Below are positions 36,072-44,424 of a stretch of DNA of 48,290 bases, in pieces. The position numbers and the translations under genes were made by a program. The notes below the pieces were generated by a model. The model had not been told where the DNA came from and searched no databases. It saw only the letters and a list, made by a program, of their open reading frames with translations. Origin of the DNA: Gemmatimonadota bacterium (GTDB lineage Bacteria > Gemmatimonadota > Gemmatimonadetes > Longimicrobiales > Gaopeijiaceae). Where the stretch lies: positions 1 through 48,290 of the forward strand of contig JADFRS010000005.1 in assembly GCA_022561145.1 (NCBI GenBank), read 5' to 3'. The stretch's first letter is position 1, and every line of letters begins with the position of its first letter.

Positions 36072-36190
36072 TTCCAACAGGGACCTCCGAGAGGGGGAGC
36101 ACGGGCAAGAGCAAGCTACAGGGTGCAGAGTGGCAGTAAAAGGCCGACAATATGACAGGGGCTCTGCAAACACGGCAGGATTTCGACCGG

Positions 36191-36215
36191 TTTGCACTGG
36201 CAAGGATCATGCAAA
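36191..36215. promoter_or_regulatory. Inverted repeat TTTGCA-N13-TGCAAA before lon
   Basis: TTTGCA (36191-36196) and TGCAAA (36210-36215), 18 bases before the lon ATG and within the divergent lon/MBL promoter region. It could be a heat-shock repressor operator, but it is neither CIRCE nor HAIR. Confidence 0.25.
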
Positions 36216-36233
36216 GCACTACATCTTTATCGA

Positions 36234-38828
36234 ATGAACACTAAACCATCGGCTCCTGGGCTCGACGAGGCTCCGGAGGATAGCGAGCAAGACGTCATGG
36301 GCAAGCGTTACACGCTTCCAGTGCTTCCGCTTCGAGATACCGTGGTCTACCCGGGTGTGGCGGTACCCATATCGGCGGGCCGGTCCGGAACGGTCGAGGC
36401 GGTCCAGGAGGCCCTCGAGGGAGACCGGCGCCTCTTCGCCGTTGCGCAACGCGAGAACGTCGATGACGCGACTCCGGAGGTCCTCTACAACGTGGGCACC
36501 GTCGTTCGGATCATTCAGACGCACCGTGTGGCCGGTGGCGTACAGCTCCTCGTACAGGGCGAGGGGCGGGCCCAAGCCCTCTCGTATGAACGCGAAGGTG
36601 AGTCCATGCTGCGCGCCGTCCTGCTCGACATGGTGCGGCAGGAGGCCACGAACCCCGAAGACGCGGCGTTTGTGGCGTTGGATCAAGAGTTACGTGATAG
36701 GGCCGCCGAGTTGGGCACGCGACGGGGCGTGCCAGCCGAGGCGCTCAATCAACTGATACAGGGCGTGGACGAACCCGGGGCGTTCGCCGACCTCGTGGCC
36801 TTCTATCTCGAACTCCCCACCGAAGACAAGCAGAAGTTGCTCGAGACGCTCGACGACGAGGACCGCATGCGCTTGGCGCTGGTCGCCGTGGAGCGCGAGT
36901 TGGCACGGCTGGATGCGCAAGAAGAGATCCAGGCTCGTGTGCAGGAGGAATTGGGCGAGCGCCAGCGTGAGATGCTGCTGCGCGAGCAGCTCAAACAGAT
37001 CCAGAAGGAGCTCGGCGACGAGGATGAGCGTGACGATGTAGAGGAGCTGCGCCAGCGGGTCGAAGAGTTGGAGCTGGACGAAACGCAGCGGTCAGAGGTC
37101 GAGCGGGAGCTGAAACGGCTCGAGCGGACCAGCCCGCAGTCTGCCGAATATCAGGTGATCCGCACCTTCTTGGAATGGGTCACGGAGCTTCCCTGGAACG
37201 TGAGGTCCGAGGACGAGATCGACCTGGCGCGCGCAGAGGAGATACTGGACGAGGACCACTACGGGCTCGAGCGAGTCAAGGATCGCGTCCTGGAGTTCCT
37301 GGCCGTACGGAAGCTCCAGTTGGATCGCGCCACTCACCAAGACGAGGACGAGGACGAGGACGACGACGAAATCGAGGTCGAAGCCGGCGACGGTGGCGAG
37401 GTGCCGGACGAGGCGGCGGTGGAGGACGGCAAGGAGCAGCCTGACAAGGAACCCCTAGGCGGGCGCGGGCCGATTCTGCTGTTCGTAGGTCCTCCCGGCG
37501 TCGGGAAGACGAGTATAGCCAAGTCCATCGCGCGCGCGCTGGGACGCAAATACGTCCGCATCTCGCTGGGCGGTGCACGCGATGAAGCCGACATCCGTGG
37601 GCACCGACGCACCTATGTGGGCGCCATGCCCGGACGGATTATCCAGGGGATGCGCCAGGCCAAGAGCAAGAACCCGGTGTTCCTGTTGGATGAGGTGGAT
37701 AAACTGGGCGTCTCCTTCCAGGGAGATCCCAGCGCGGCGCTGCTGGAGGTGCTGGATCCGGGTCAGAACGGGACGTTCACCGACCACTATCTCGGAATCA
37801 CGTTCGATCTCTCTGAAGTGCTCTTCATCGCGACCGCGAACTACTGGGACCGCATTCCCGCACCCCTGCTGGACCGCATGGAGCGCGTGGAGTTCACGGG
37901 TTACACCGAGCAAGAGAAAATGGAGATCGCCAAGCGATACCTGCTTCCCAGGCAGCACAGGGAGAACGGCCTCGAAGAGGGTGAGTTCAACGTCGACGAA
38001 GAGGCCCTCCTCGCGGTCATTCAGAAGTACACTCGCGAGGCGGGCGTGCGGCAGCTCGAGCGGGAGCTGGGGAAGTTGGCGCGTAAGGTTGCGCGAAAGG
38101 TGGCTTCCGGGGAGGTGAAGACGGTCGACATCACACCCGAGGTCGTGCGCGAGCTCGTCGGGCGACCCCGCGTGCATCCCGAGCGCATGGCCGACGAGGA
38201 CATGGTGGGTGTCGCCACAGGCATGTTCTACACGCCCATGGGCGGCGACATCATGTTCGTGGAGTCCACCGTGATGCCGGGCGAGGGAAGCCTCGTGCTT
38301 ACCGGCCAGCTGGGTGATGTGATGAAGGAGTCAGGACGAGCGGCTCTCAGCTTCGCAAAGAGCAACTACGAACGCCTGGGAATTCAGGAAGGAGCTCTCG
38401 AGGGCCGGGAGGTCCACATTCACGTGCCGGCAGGGGCGGTCCCCAAGGACGGTCCGTCCGCTGGAATCACGATGGCCACTTCGCTCGTCTCGGCGCTTTC
38501 CGGCCGCAAGGTCAGAAGGGACCTTGCGATGACGGGGGAGCTGACTTTGACTGGGCGTGTGCTGCCGATCGGAGGCGTGAAAGAGAAGCTCCTTGGAGCA
38601 GTTCGGGCGGGGATCAACGAGATCATCATCCCGTTCGACAACGAGGCCGACCTGGAGGACCTGCCCGACACCGTGCGGAAGAACCTGACCATCCACCTGG
38701 TCGAGGACCTGGACCGCGTCGTCGAGATCGCGCTGCTGCCGGAAAAGTCCAAGAAGAGCCCCAAGGCTCGGTCGAAGTCGAAAAAATCCACGAAGACGGA
38801 GAGGGAACTGCCGGCATCGTCACCCTAG
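36234..38828 (+). CDS. lon: ATP-dependent Lon protease
   Basis: An 864-residue LonA-type protease. The N-terminal substrate-binding domain starts at YTLPVLPLRDTVVYPG, followed by a coiled-coil-rich segment (LREQLKQIQKELGDEDE), the AAA+ domain with Walker A GPPGVGKTS (419-427) and Walker B VFLLDEVDK, and the protease domain with Ser742 (KDGPSAGI) and Lys783 (GGVKEKLLGA). Unusual is a roughly 40-residue Asp/Glu-rich insertion at about 367-406, just before Walker A, partly encoded by repeated GACGAG. The C-terminus ends in a Lys/Ser-rich tail (KSKKSPKARSKSKKSTK). ATG 36234 has no clear ribosome binding site; an in-frame ATG at 36297 is the alternative. Confidence 0.97.
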   Translation: MNTKPSAPGLDEAPEDSEQDVMGKRYTLPVLPLRDTVVYPGVAVPISAGRSGTVEAVQEALEGDRRLFAVAQRENVDDATPEVLYNVGTVVRIIQTHRVAGGVQLLVQGEGRAQALSYEREGESMLRAVLLDMVRQEATNPEDAAFVALDQELRDRAAELGTRRGVPAEALNQLIQGVDEPGAFADLVAFYLELPTEDKQKLLETLDDEDRMRLALVAVERELARLDAQEEIQARVQEELGERQREMLLREQLKQIQKELGDEDERDDVEELRQRVEELELDETQRSEVERELKRLERTSPQSAEYQVIRTFLEWVTELPWNVRSEDEIDLARAEEILDEDHYGLERVKDRVLEFLAVRKLQLDRATHQDEDEDEDDDEIEVEAGDGGEVPDEAAVEDGKEQPDKEPLGGRGPILLFVGPPGVGKTSIAKSIARALGRKYVRISLGGARDEADIRGHRRTYVGAMPGRIIQGMRQAKSKNPVFLLDEVDKLGVSFQGDPSAALLEVLDPGQNGTFTDHYLGITFDLSEVLFIATANYWDRIPAPLLDRMERVEFTGYTEQEKMEIAKRYLLPRQHRENGLEEGEFNVDEEALLAVIQKYTREAGVRQLERELGKLARKVARKVASGEVKTVDITPEVVRELVGRPRVHPERMADEDMVGVATGMFYTPMGGDIMFVESTVMPGEGSLVLTGQLGDVMKESGRAALSFAKSNYERLGIQEGALEGREVHIHVPAGAVPKDGPSAGITMATSLVSALSGRKVRRDLAMTGELTLTGRVLPIGGVKEKLLGAVRAGINEIIIPFDNEADLEDLPDTVRKNLTIHLVEDLDRVVEIALLPEKSKKSPKARSKSKKSTKTERELPASSP

Positions 38829-38864
38829 AGTCGGAACGGCGGGGCCTCAACACCCTGGCCACTC

Positions 38865-38906
38865 TTGACTTGAGCGGTCCCATGCGTAAAATTAGTCTGT
38901 CCTAAT
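38865..38906 (+). promoter_or_regulatory. Sigma-70-type promoter with operator-like repeat (oxidase-ZIP operon)
   Basis: TTGACT (38865-38870), a 16-base spacer and TAAAAT (38887-38892): five of six matches to each hexamer. Immediately downstream the inverted repeat ATTAG-TCTGTC-CTAAT (38891-38906) would cover the transcription start. It suits a repressor of the Rrf2, MarR or Fur-like size class; no regulator gene is adjacent. Confidence 0.5.
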
Positions 38907-38955
38907 ATTTAACGACTCCGGCGACCTGGATCGCCGAGGACTGAGGACGGACAGA

Positions 38956-40023
38956 ATGAAGCGGCGACCGGACGAGATGGCCCCCCCTGGGGACCCATCG
39001 ACTGAAGAAACCAAGGGGCTCTCGCGCAGGGATCTCTTGCGCTCGGGCGTCGTGGGTGTCGTGGGGTTGGCCGCGGGCGGCGGAGCGCTGGCGGCCAAGA
39101 GTCCCACACGGACCAAGTCCACCTCCGACGCCGATCCAGCGCACTCGAACCACGTCATGGGCGTGGGCGGCGAGATCGACCCCTCCATCTTCGATCCCAC
39201 GGCGTTTCTGAAAGAGTTCGACTACGGCAACGTGACCACGCTGCCGAACGGCCAGGTTCAGCGGGAGTACTTCATCACCGCGATCGATCGCGAAATCGAG
39301 GTTGCGCCGGGGGTCTACTTCGCCGCTTGGACATACAACGGCACGGTTCCCGGACCGACGATTCGTTGCACCGAAGGAGACCGGCTGAAGGTCAACTTCA
39401 CGAACGCCGGCTCGCATCCGCACACGATCCACTTCCATGGAATCCACGCCGCCGGCATGGACGGCGTGTTCGAGACGGTCGCGCCCGGCGAGAGCTTCGT
39501 CTATGAGTTCGATGCGGCTCCCATGGGCCTGCATCTCTACCACTGTCATACAGTCCCGCTGAAGCGGCACATCCACAAAGGCCTCTACGGAGCCTTCATC
39601 ATCGATCCCAGGGACGGGCGTCCCGAGGCCAATGAGATGGTCATGGTCATGAACGGGTTCGACACGAATTTCGACGGCGACAACGAGGTCTATGCATGTA
39701 ACACGGTAGCCTTCCACTACCAGAAGCACCCGATTGAGATCGAGCAGGGCGAACTGGTCCGGCTGTACCTGATCAATACGACCGAATTCGATCTCATCAA
39801 CTCCCTCCACCTCCATGGGAATTTCTTCCGCCTGTATCGGACGGGGACCGACCTGGAGCGGTTTGAATGGACCGACACCGTCGCGCTCTGCCAGGGCGAG
39901 CGCGCGGTGCTCGAGTTCACCTACGACTTCCCGGGCAAGTTCATGTTCCACGCGCACCAGAGTGAGTTCGCCGAGTTGGGGTGGATGGGTGTGTTCGACG
40001 TAAAGCCCAGCACCTTCGCCTAA
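38956..40023 (+). CDS. Tat-exported two-domain multicopper oxidase
   Basis: A 355-residue periplasmic oxidase with a Tat signal (LSRRDLLRSG, 22-31). Domain 1 has HTIHFHG (H156, H159, H161) and HLYHCHTVPLKRHIHKGL (H196, C197, H198, H205). Type 1 copper ligands would be H156, C197 and H205, with Leu210 where an axial Met usually lies. Domain 2 has LHLHGN and FMFHAHQSEF without a Cys, so only domain 1 carries type 1 copper, the arrangement described for two-domain oxidases with one blue site. The substrate may be Cu(I), Fe(II), Mn(II) or an organic compound. It is followed after 17 bases by a ZIP transporter. Confidence 0.9.
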   Translation: MKRRPDEMAPPGDPSTEETKGLSRRDLLRSGVVGVVGLAAGGGALAAKSPTRTKSTSDADPAHSNHVMGVGGEIDPSIFDPTAFLKEFDYGNVTTLPNGQVQREYFITAIDREIEVAPGVYFAAWTYNGTVPGPTIRCTEGDRLKVNFTNAGSHPHTIHFHGIHAAGMDGVFETVAPGESFVYEFDAAPMGLHLYHCHTVPLKRHIHKGLYGAFIIDPRDGRPEANEMVMVMNGFDTNFDGDNEVYACNTVAFHYQKHPIEIEQGELVRLYLINTTEFDLINSLHLHGNFFRLYRTGTDLERFEWTDTVALCQGERAVLEFTYDFPGKFMFHAHQSEFAELGWMGVFDVKPSTFA

Positions 40024-40040
40024 TCCCTCAGGTCTGATCC

Positions 40041-41228
40041 ATGAGCGAGCCCCAACCCTCGGGTGAAATCCGCCCCCTGTCCTTGGCGCTGAAGGGCCTA
40101 TTTCCCGTCGCGCTGCTGGCCATCTTTCTGGTCCTGTTCGTGCGATTTGGGCCGCTGGGCGTATTCCGTGCGGCCTTCCCGCCGGTCGAGGAGCTCACGT
40201 TCGAACGCATCGCCTTCCCCGATGAGGGCCTGATCAGGATTTACCTGGTCAACGGAGGTCCGGAGCCGGTCACCATCGCCCAGGTCCAGGTGAACGAAGC
40301 ATACTGGGAATACACGGTTGAGCCATCTCCGGTGGTTGAACGGTTGGCCCGCGCCGTCATCGAGGTCAGCTACCCATGGGTGGACGGTGACCCGGTCGCC
40401 GTGACCATCGTGACTTCCACCGGCGTGACCTTTTCGGAAGAAGTGGACGTGGCCACGCGCTCGCCCGAGATGAACCGCCGCTACGTGGTCACCTTCGCAT
40501 TGCTCGGCTTTTACGTGGGGGTGATTCCGGTCTTCTTGGGTCTACTGTGGCTGCCGTTCCTGGCGGACGTCTCTGAGCGTTGGCTCGCCTTCTTCCTCAG
40601 CTTCACGATCGGGTTGTTGGTTTTTCTCGGTGTGGACGCAGTCGAAGGCGCGTTCGAACTGACCGACAGGGTCGGGTCGGCGTTCCAGGGAGTAGGGTTG
40701 GTGTTACTGGGCGTGGTCGGCACCCCGCTCATCATCCAGGCTCTGAGCCGGCTCGGTCGCACGCCGGTCAAGGGCGGAGCCCTGGGCCTGTCATTCCTGG
40801 TCGCGGTCGTAATCGGGCTTCACAACCTCGGCGAGGGGCTCGCCATCGGCGCCGCCTATTCGGTCGGGGAAGTGACGTTGGGCACGACCCTGGTATTCGG
40901 CTTCCTGCTACACAACACCACCGAGGGGCTGGGTATCGTGGCTCCCATCGCCAAGACCCGGCCCAGTCTCGGCACCCTGGCTACGCTCGGGTTGATCGCC
41001 GGCACGCCAGCCATTCTGGGTGCCTGGATCGGCGGATTCTCGTTCTCGCCGATCGCCAACGTGCTGTTCCTCTCGGTGGGAGCGGGCGCGGTCATTCAGG
41101 TGGTCATCGTGCTCGGGAAGCATCTCTCCCGAGGCAGCACGGGTGGTCTCAGCGCGCCCCTGAACGCCGTGGGGGTGGTGACGGGGCTGGTGTTGATGTA
41201 CCTGACCGGACTGTTCGTGGCGGCTTGA
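40041..41228 (+). CDS. ZIP-family metal transporter with N-terminal extracytoplasmic domain
   Basis: A 395-residue membrane protein. One N-terminal helix (about 17-36) leads to a roughly 110-residue beta-rich domain (RIYLVNGGPEPVTIAQVQVN), then about eight membrane segments. The ZIP metal site is GLHNLGEGLAIG (259-270) and LLHNTTEGLGI (289-299), the paired HNxxEG motifs of helices IV and V. ZIP proteins import divalent metals. The extra N-terminal domain on the outer face could receive metal from the oxidase encoded just upstream, as an analogue of ferroxidase-permease systems; that coupling is inference. Confidence 0.9.
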   Translation: MSEPQPSGEIRPLSLALKGLFPVALLAIFLVLFVRFGPLGVFRAAFPPVEELTFERIAFPDEGLIRIYLVNGGPEPVTIAQVQVNEAYWEYTVEPSPVVERLARAVIEVSYPWVDGDPVAVTIVTSTGVTFSEEVDVATRSPEMNRRYVVTFALLGFYVGVIPVFLGLLWLPFLADVSERWLAFFLSFTIGLLVFLGVDAVEGAFELTDRVGSAFQGVGLVLLGVVGTPLIIQALSRLGRTPVKGGALGLSFLVAVVIGLHNLGEGLAIGAAYSVGEVTLGTTLVFGFLLHNTTEGLGIVAPIAKTRPSLGTLATLGLIAGTPAILGAWIGGFSFSPIANVLFLSVGAGAVIQVVIVLGKHLSRGSTGGLSAPLNAVGVVTGLVLMYLTGLFVAA

Positions 41229-41259
41229 GTAGTCGTCCCACACCTTCCCACCGGACGGT

Positions 41260-42321
41260 CTAGCTCTCAACCTCGATCCGACCGGCCGCGCCTTCCACAA
41301 CCTCACCGATCAGCGCGGCAAAAACGTCCTTGGCCGCCAGATCATCCAGCAGTCCGGCCAACACCTCGGAGTTCACGGCCATAAGGAGGCCGCCGGAGGT
41401 CTGTGCGTCGGCGAGGATCAGCTTGTCGATGTCGTCCAGATGCCCGAAGTCTACGGCGGCAGACACGTCAACGAGGTTGCGCTCTGAGCCTCCGGGTACA
41501 TGGCCGGCGCGCGCCAGCTCCTTCACGCCATCCAAGACCTGCACGGCGGGCGCGTCTATGCGGGCCGCTACTCCCGAATGCACGAGAAGGTTGTGGAGAT
41601 GCCCCAGAAAGCCGAAGCCGGTAACGTCGGTAGCCGCCTGAACGCCGGCCCGGACCATGCACTCCGAGGCTGTGCGGTTGAGCGTGGTCATGCTGACCAC
41701 CACCGCGTCCATCACCGCCTGGGGGGCCTGGCCTGCCTTGATCGCGGTAGCGATGATCCCCGTGCCGAGCCGCTTGGTGAGGATCAGCCGGTCGCCGGGC
41801 CGAGCCTTGGTATTGGTGACCAACGCGTCTTGGGAGGCCTCTCCGACGACGACCATGCCGTATTTCGGTTCCGGGTCGTCCACCGAGTGGCCGCCCATGA
41901 CCGGGATACCCGCGATCCGTGCGATTTCAGCGCCCCCCCGGATCACCTCCTCGGCGAGGCCCTCGCCCAGAAGCTCTCTCGGGAAGCCCAACAGGTTCAG
42001 CGCGAAGAGCGGCTTGGCTCCCATGGCGTATAGGTCGGAGAGGGCGTTGGCGGCGGCAATCCGGCCGAAGTCATAAGGATCGTCCACCAGCGGGGTGAAG
42101 AAGTCGAGGGTCACCACGAGGGCCCGGCCGTCGTCGAGTAGATACACGGCGGCGTCGTCGCCGGTGGAGGCGTCCACCAGCACGTTGGGATCCTCAATCG
42201 GAGTCAGATGACGCAGAACCTGCGCCAACTCGGCCATGCCGAGTTTACCTGCTCATCCGGCGCCGTGAGAGAGCTGGGTCAAGCGGATCTTCGGCCGCTG
42301 GTCCCTGGGCTCTTCAGACAT
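41260..42321 (-). CDS. selD: Selenide, water dikinase SelD, itself a selenoprotein (in-frame TGA)
   Basis: Makes selenophosphate from selenide and ATP for selenocysteine and selenouridine synthesis. The uninterrupted frame starts at ATG 42237 (MAELAQVLRHL) and lacks the catalytic N-terminus. Reading upstream in the same frame gives ATG 42321 (AGAGGACGA before it) and RLTQLSHGAGUAGKLGMAEL, with TGA at 42255-42253 as U23 and K26 three residues later, the same spacing as Cys17/Lys20 of E. coli SelD. The full protein is 353 residues, the normal length. Later motifs are GDDAAVY, TTLDFFTP-like VVTLDFFTPLVDDPYDFGR and GGHSVDDPEPKYG. Antisense to and convergent with the ZIP gene. No selA, selB or tRNA-Sec is in the window. 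Confidence 0.95.
42227..42255 (-). promoter_or_regulatory. Candidate bacterial SECIS hairpin in selD
   Basis: Directly after the TGA (42255-42253) come seven bases, then AACTCGGC (42245-42238), a three-base loop ATG (42237-42235) and GCCGAGTT (42234-42227): a perfect 8-bp stem within the coding sequence. Bacterial SECIS elements are stem-loops just 3' of the UGA whose apical loop sits roughly 15-40 nt downstream; here it begins about 16 nt away. The ATG in the loop is the false start that gene callers would choose. Confidence 0.7.
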
Positions 42322-42437
42322 TCGTCCTCTCTTCCTTGGTGGCGGTGGGTCCCCAGTGGGACCCTCACGATCAAGCGCCAATCTTAATCGCCCGGGCGCG
42401 GAAGTGCGATGCTGGGTTCATCTTATTAAACTAAGCA

Positions 42438-43286
42438 ATGGGTCTGCCATCAGAATCTTCACGTACGCTTCTCCGGCGCGAGCTTCGGAAGCCGGAAGAG
42501 GAGATCGATCTAGCCAAGGCGGCGCTGCTGATCGCGCAGGAGGAGTATCCGCAGCTTCCTCTGGAGCGCTACATGGCCCGCCTCGACCTCCTGGCCGAGG
42601 AGGTCAAGGACCGCCTCGACGGAGAGACCGCGGGCCCCGTGGTGCTCCAGGAGGTGATCCATACGCTTTACGAACGCCATGGATTCTTGGGCAACGAAGA
42701 ATCGTATCACGATCCGCGAAACTCGTTCCTCAATGATGTCCTGGATCGGAGTCTCGGCATCCCGCTGACTTTGTCGATCATCATGCTGGAGGTGGGCTGG
42801 CGCCTTGGCCTTCCCCTGGAGGGCGTGAATTTCCCCGGCCGTTTCCTGGTGCGGTATCGGGGGGAAGCGCAGCACCTCCTGATCGATACATACGACAAAG
42901 GCCGGTTACGCTTCGAGGACGAAGCGCAGGAGGTGTTAGACAAGGTCTATGGTGGCCTGGTGCGCACGCAGGCGGATTTTCTGGAGGCCGCCACCAAACG
43001 TGATATGATTCTGAGGATGCTCATCAACCTCAAGAGCCTCTACGTCAACGTGAAGGACGACCTGAGAACGCTAGCCGTGGTAGAACGAGTGCTGATCATC
43101 GATCCCAACATGGGCGGGGAACTGCGCGACCGAGGAATGATCCTGGCTCGGCTCGGCCGCAAGGGCGAGGCGGTCGAACAGTTCAAGGCGTATTTGGACT
43201 TCTCACTGGGTGCGGAGGATGTGGCCTCCGTGCGTGGCATGATCGAGGAACTCGAGCGCGAATTTCCGCCCGGCGCCGAAAGGTGA
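42438..43286 (+). CDS. SirB1-family transglutaminase-like/TPR protein
   Basis: A 282-residue soluble protein. The N-terminal transglutaminase-like region includes FLGNEESYHDPRNSFLNDVL followed by DRSLGIPLTLSIIMLEVGWR, the SirB1 signature; the catalytic Cys of true transglutaminases is absent. The C-terminus is TPR-like (LRTLAVVERVLIIDPN and a GEAVEQFKAYLDF repeat). The function in bacteria is not established. It lies nine bases before ygfZ, so the two are cotranscribed. The leader (42347-42364) has a perfect GGGTCCC-CAGT-GGGACCC hairpin. Confidence 0.85.
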   Translation: MGLPSESSRTLLRRELRKPEEEIDLAKAALLIAQEEYPQLPLERYMARLDLLAEEVKDRLDGETAGPVVLQEVIHTLYERHGFLGNEESYHDPRNSFLNDVLDRSLGIPLTLSIIMLEVGWRLGLPLEGVNFPGRFLVRYRGEAQHLLIDTYDKGRLRFEDEAQEVLDKVYGGLVRTQADFLEAATKRDMILRMLINLKSLYVNVKDDLRTLAVVERVLIIDPNMGGELRDRGMILARLGRKGEAVEQFKAYLDFSLGAEDVASVRGMIEELEREFPPGAER

Positions 43287-43295
43287 GGCCAGACC

Positions 43296-44417
43296 ATGCG
43301 TGACGTCCACGAAGCCGCCGGGGCGCTCTTCGGGAACGTGGCCGGCGTCGAGTTGCCGAGGCATTACGGTGATCCTTCCGGCGAATACGAGTCTGCCGTG
43401 GGTGCGGTGGGTGTGGTGGATCGCTCGCACCGGGGGCGCCTCGTCGTCTCCGGCAAGGCGCCGATCCAGATGCTCGGTGGTGTCCTCACCGGGCGGATGC
43501 CGGCCGAGCGGGTGGAACGTCCCGGCGGGGGTTCTACCGGACGCGGGGAATACTCCGCCGTGCTGACGCAAAAGGGACGTATGGTCACCGACCTGAGAGC
43601 ATTTCACACGGGGACGTCAGAGGAGGAACGTGTGCTCCTCGACGTGCCGGCGGCAGGTCGCGAGGCCTTGATTGGGCATCTCGCGAAGTTCTTGCCGCCC
43701 CGCCTCGCTAAAGTGGAGGATGTAACGGGGAGCACGGGAATGCTCACCTTTGTTGGCCCTGGTTCAACACGCATGATCGCCGAACTCGATCTGGTCGGCG
43801 CGGCGACGGCGGACGACCTGGATGGGCTGGGTGAGGATGAGGCGATCTCTGCAACGGGCTCTGATGGGGTGCGCGTCGTCCGCACGAAGGAAGTGCGGGG
43901 CACGGCATTTGACGTGTTCGCGGAGGGGGAGGCCGTCCGGACGCTCTGGGGGCGAGCCGTAGCGGCCGGGGTCAGTCCCGTCGGCCAGGGCGTTTGGCAG
44001 ACTCTGCGCGTCGAGGCCGGCAGGCCCGAGTACGGACAAGACATGGACGACACGACCATCCCGTACGAAGCGGGGATCGTGGAGCGGGCGGTGGATCACA
44101 CCAAGGGCTGCTATACGGGGCAGGAAGTCATCGTGCGGATTCGCGACCGGGGGCATGTGAACCGACTGCTTCGTGGCCTGCTCCTAGGCGACGTACCTAC
44201 TCCGGTGGTGGGTGTCGAGCTCTTCCAGGGCGACGACGAAAAAACGGTCGGTCGGATTACCAGCGCGGTGAGTTCGCCCCACTTCGGTGAAGCAATCGCC
44301 CTAGCCTACGTTCGCCGGGCGGTGGAGACGCGAACCTCGGTGCGGGTCGGCGTGGACGGTCCGCTCGCCGAAGTACGCGAGTTGACCCCGGGGGAGTGGG
44401 CACCCAGGTCCCTCTAG
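43296..44417 (+). CDS. ygfZ: YgfZ/GcvT-like folate-binding protein
   Basis: A 373-residue tetrahydrofolate-binding protein that supports assembly or repair of certain Fe-S enzymes in characterised species. The signature KGCYTGQE is at 270-277 (HTKGCYTGQEVIVRI), with C272 the conserved Cys. N-terminal GcvT-like sequence includes GVVDRSHRGRLVVSGKAPIQ. GcvT itself lacks KGCYxGQE, so YgfZ is preferred. GAGG lies upstream of the ATG. Its role would be relevant to the Fe-S proteins in this window (ETF-QO, Rieske, MutY). Confidence 0.88.
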   Translation: MRDVHEAAGALFGNVAGVELPRHYGDPSGEYESAVGAVGVVDRSHRGRLVVSGKAPIQMLGGVLTGRMPAERVERPGGGSTGRGEYSAVLTQKGRMVTDLRAFHTGTSEEERVLLDVPAAGREALIGHLAKFLPPRLAKVEDVTGSTGMLTFVGPGSTRMIAELDLVGAATADDLDGLGEDEAISATGSDGVRVVRTKEVRGTAFDVFAEGEAVRTLWGRAVAAGVSPVGQGVWQTLRVEAGRPEYGQDMDDTTIPYEAGIVERAVDHTKGCYTGQEVIVRIRDRGHVNRLLRGLLLGDVPTPVVGVELFQGDDEKTVGRITSAVSSPHFGEAIALAYVRRAVETRTSVRVGVDGPLAEVRELTPGEWAPRSL

Positions 44418-44424
44418 AACGCTT

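Noticed and set aside
42347-42364. Perfect GGGTCCC-CAGT-GGGACCC hairpin between selD and the SirB1 gene
   Set aside because: Not a terminator: no U tract, and it lies between divergent starts. Kept only as a note in the SirB1 entry.
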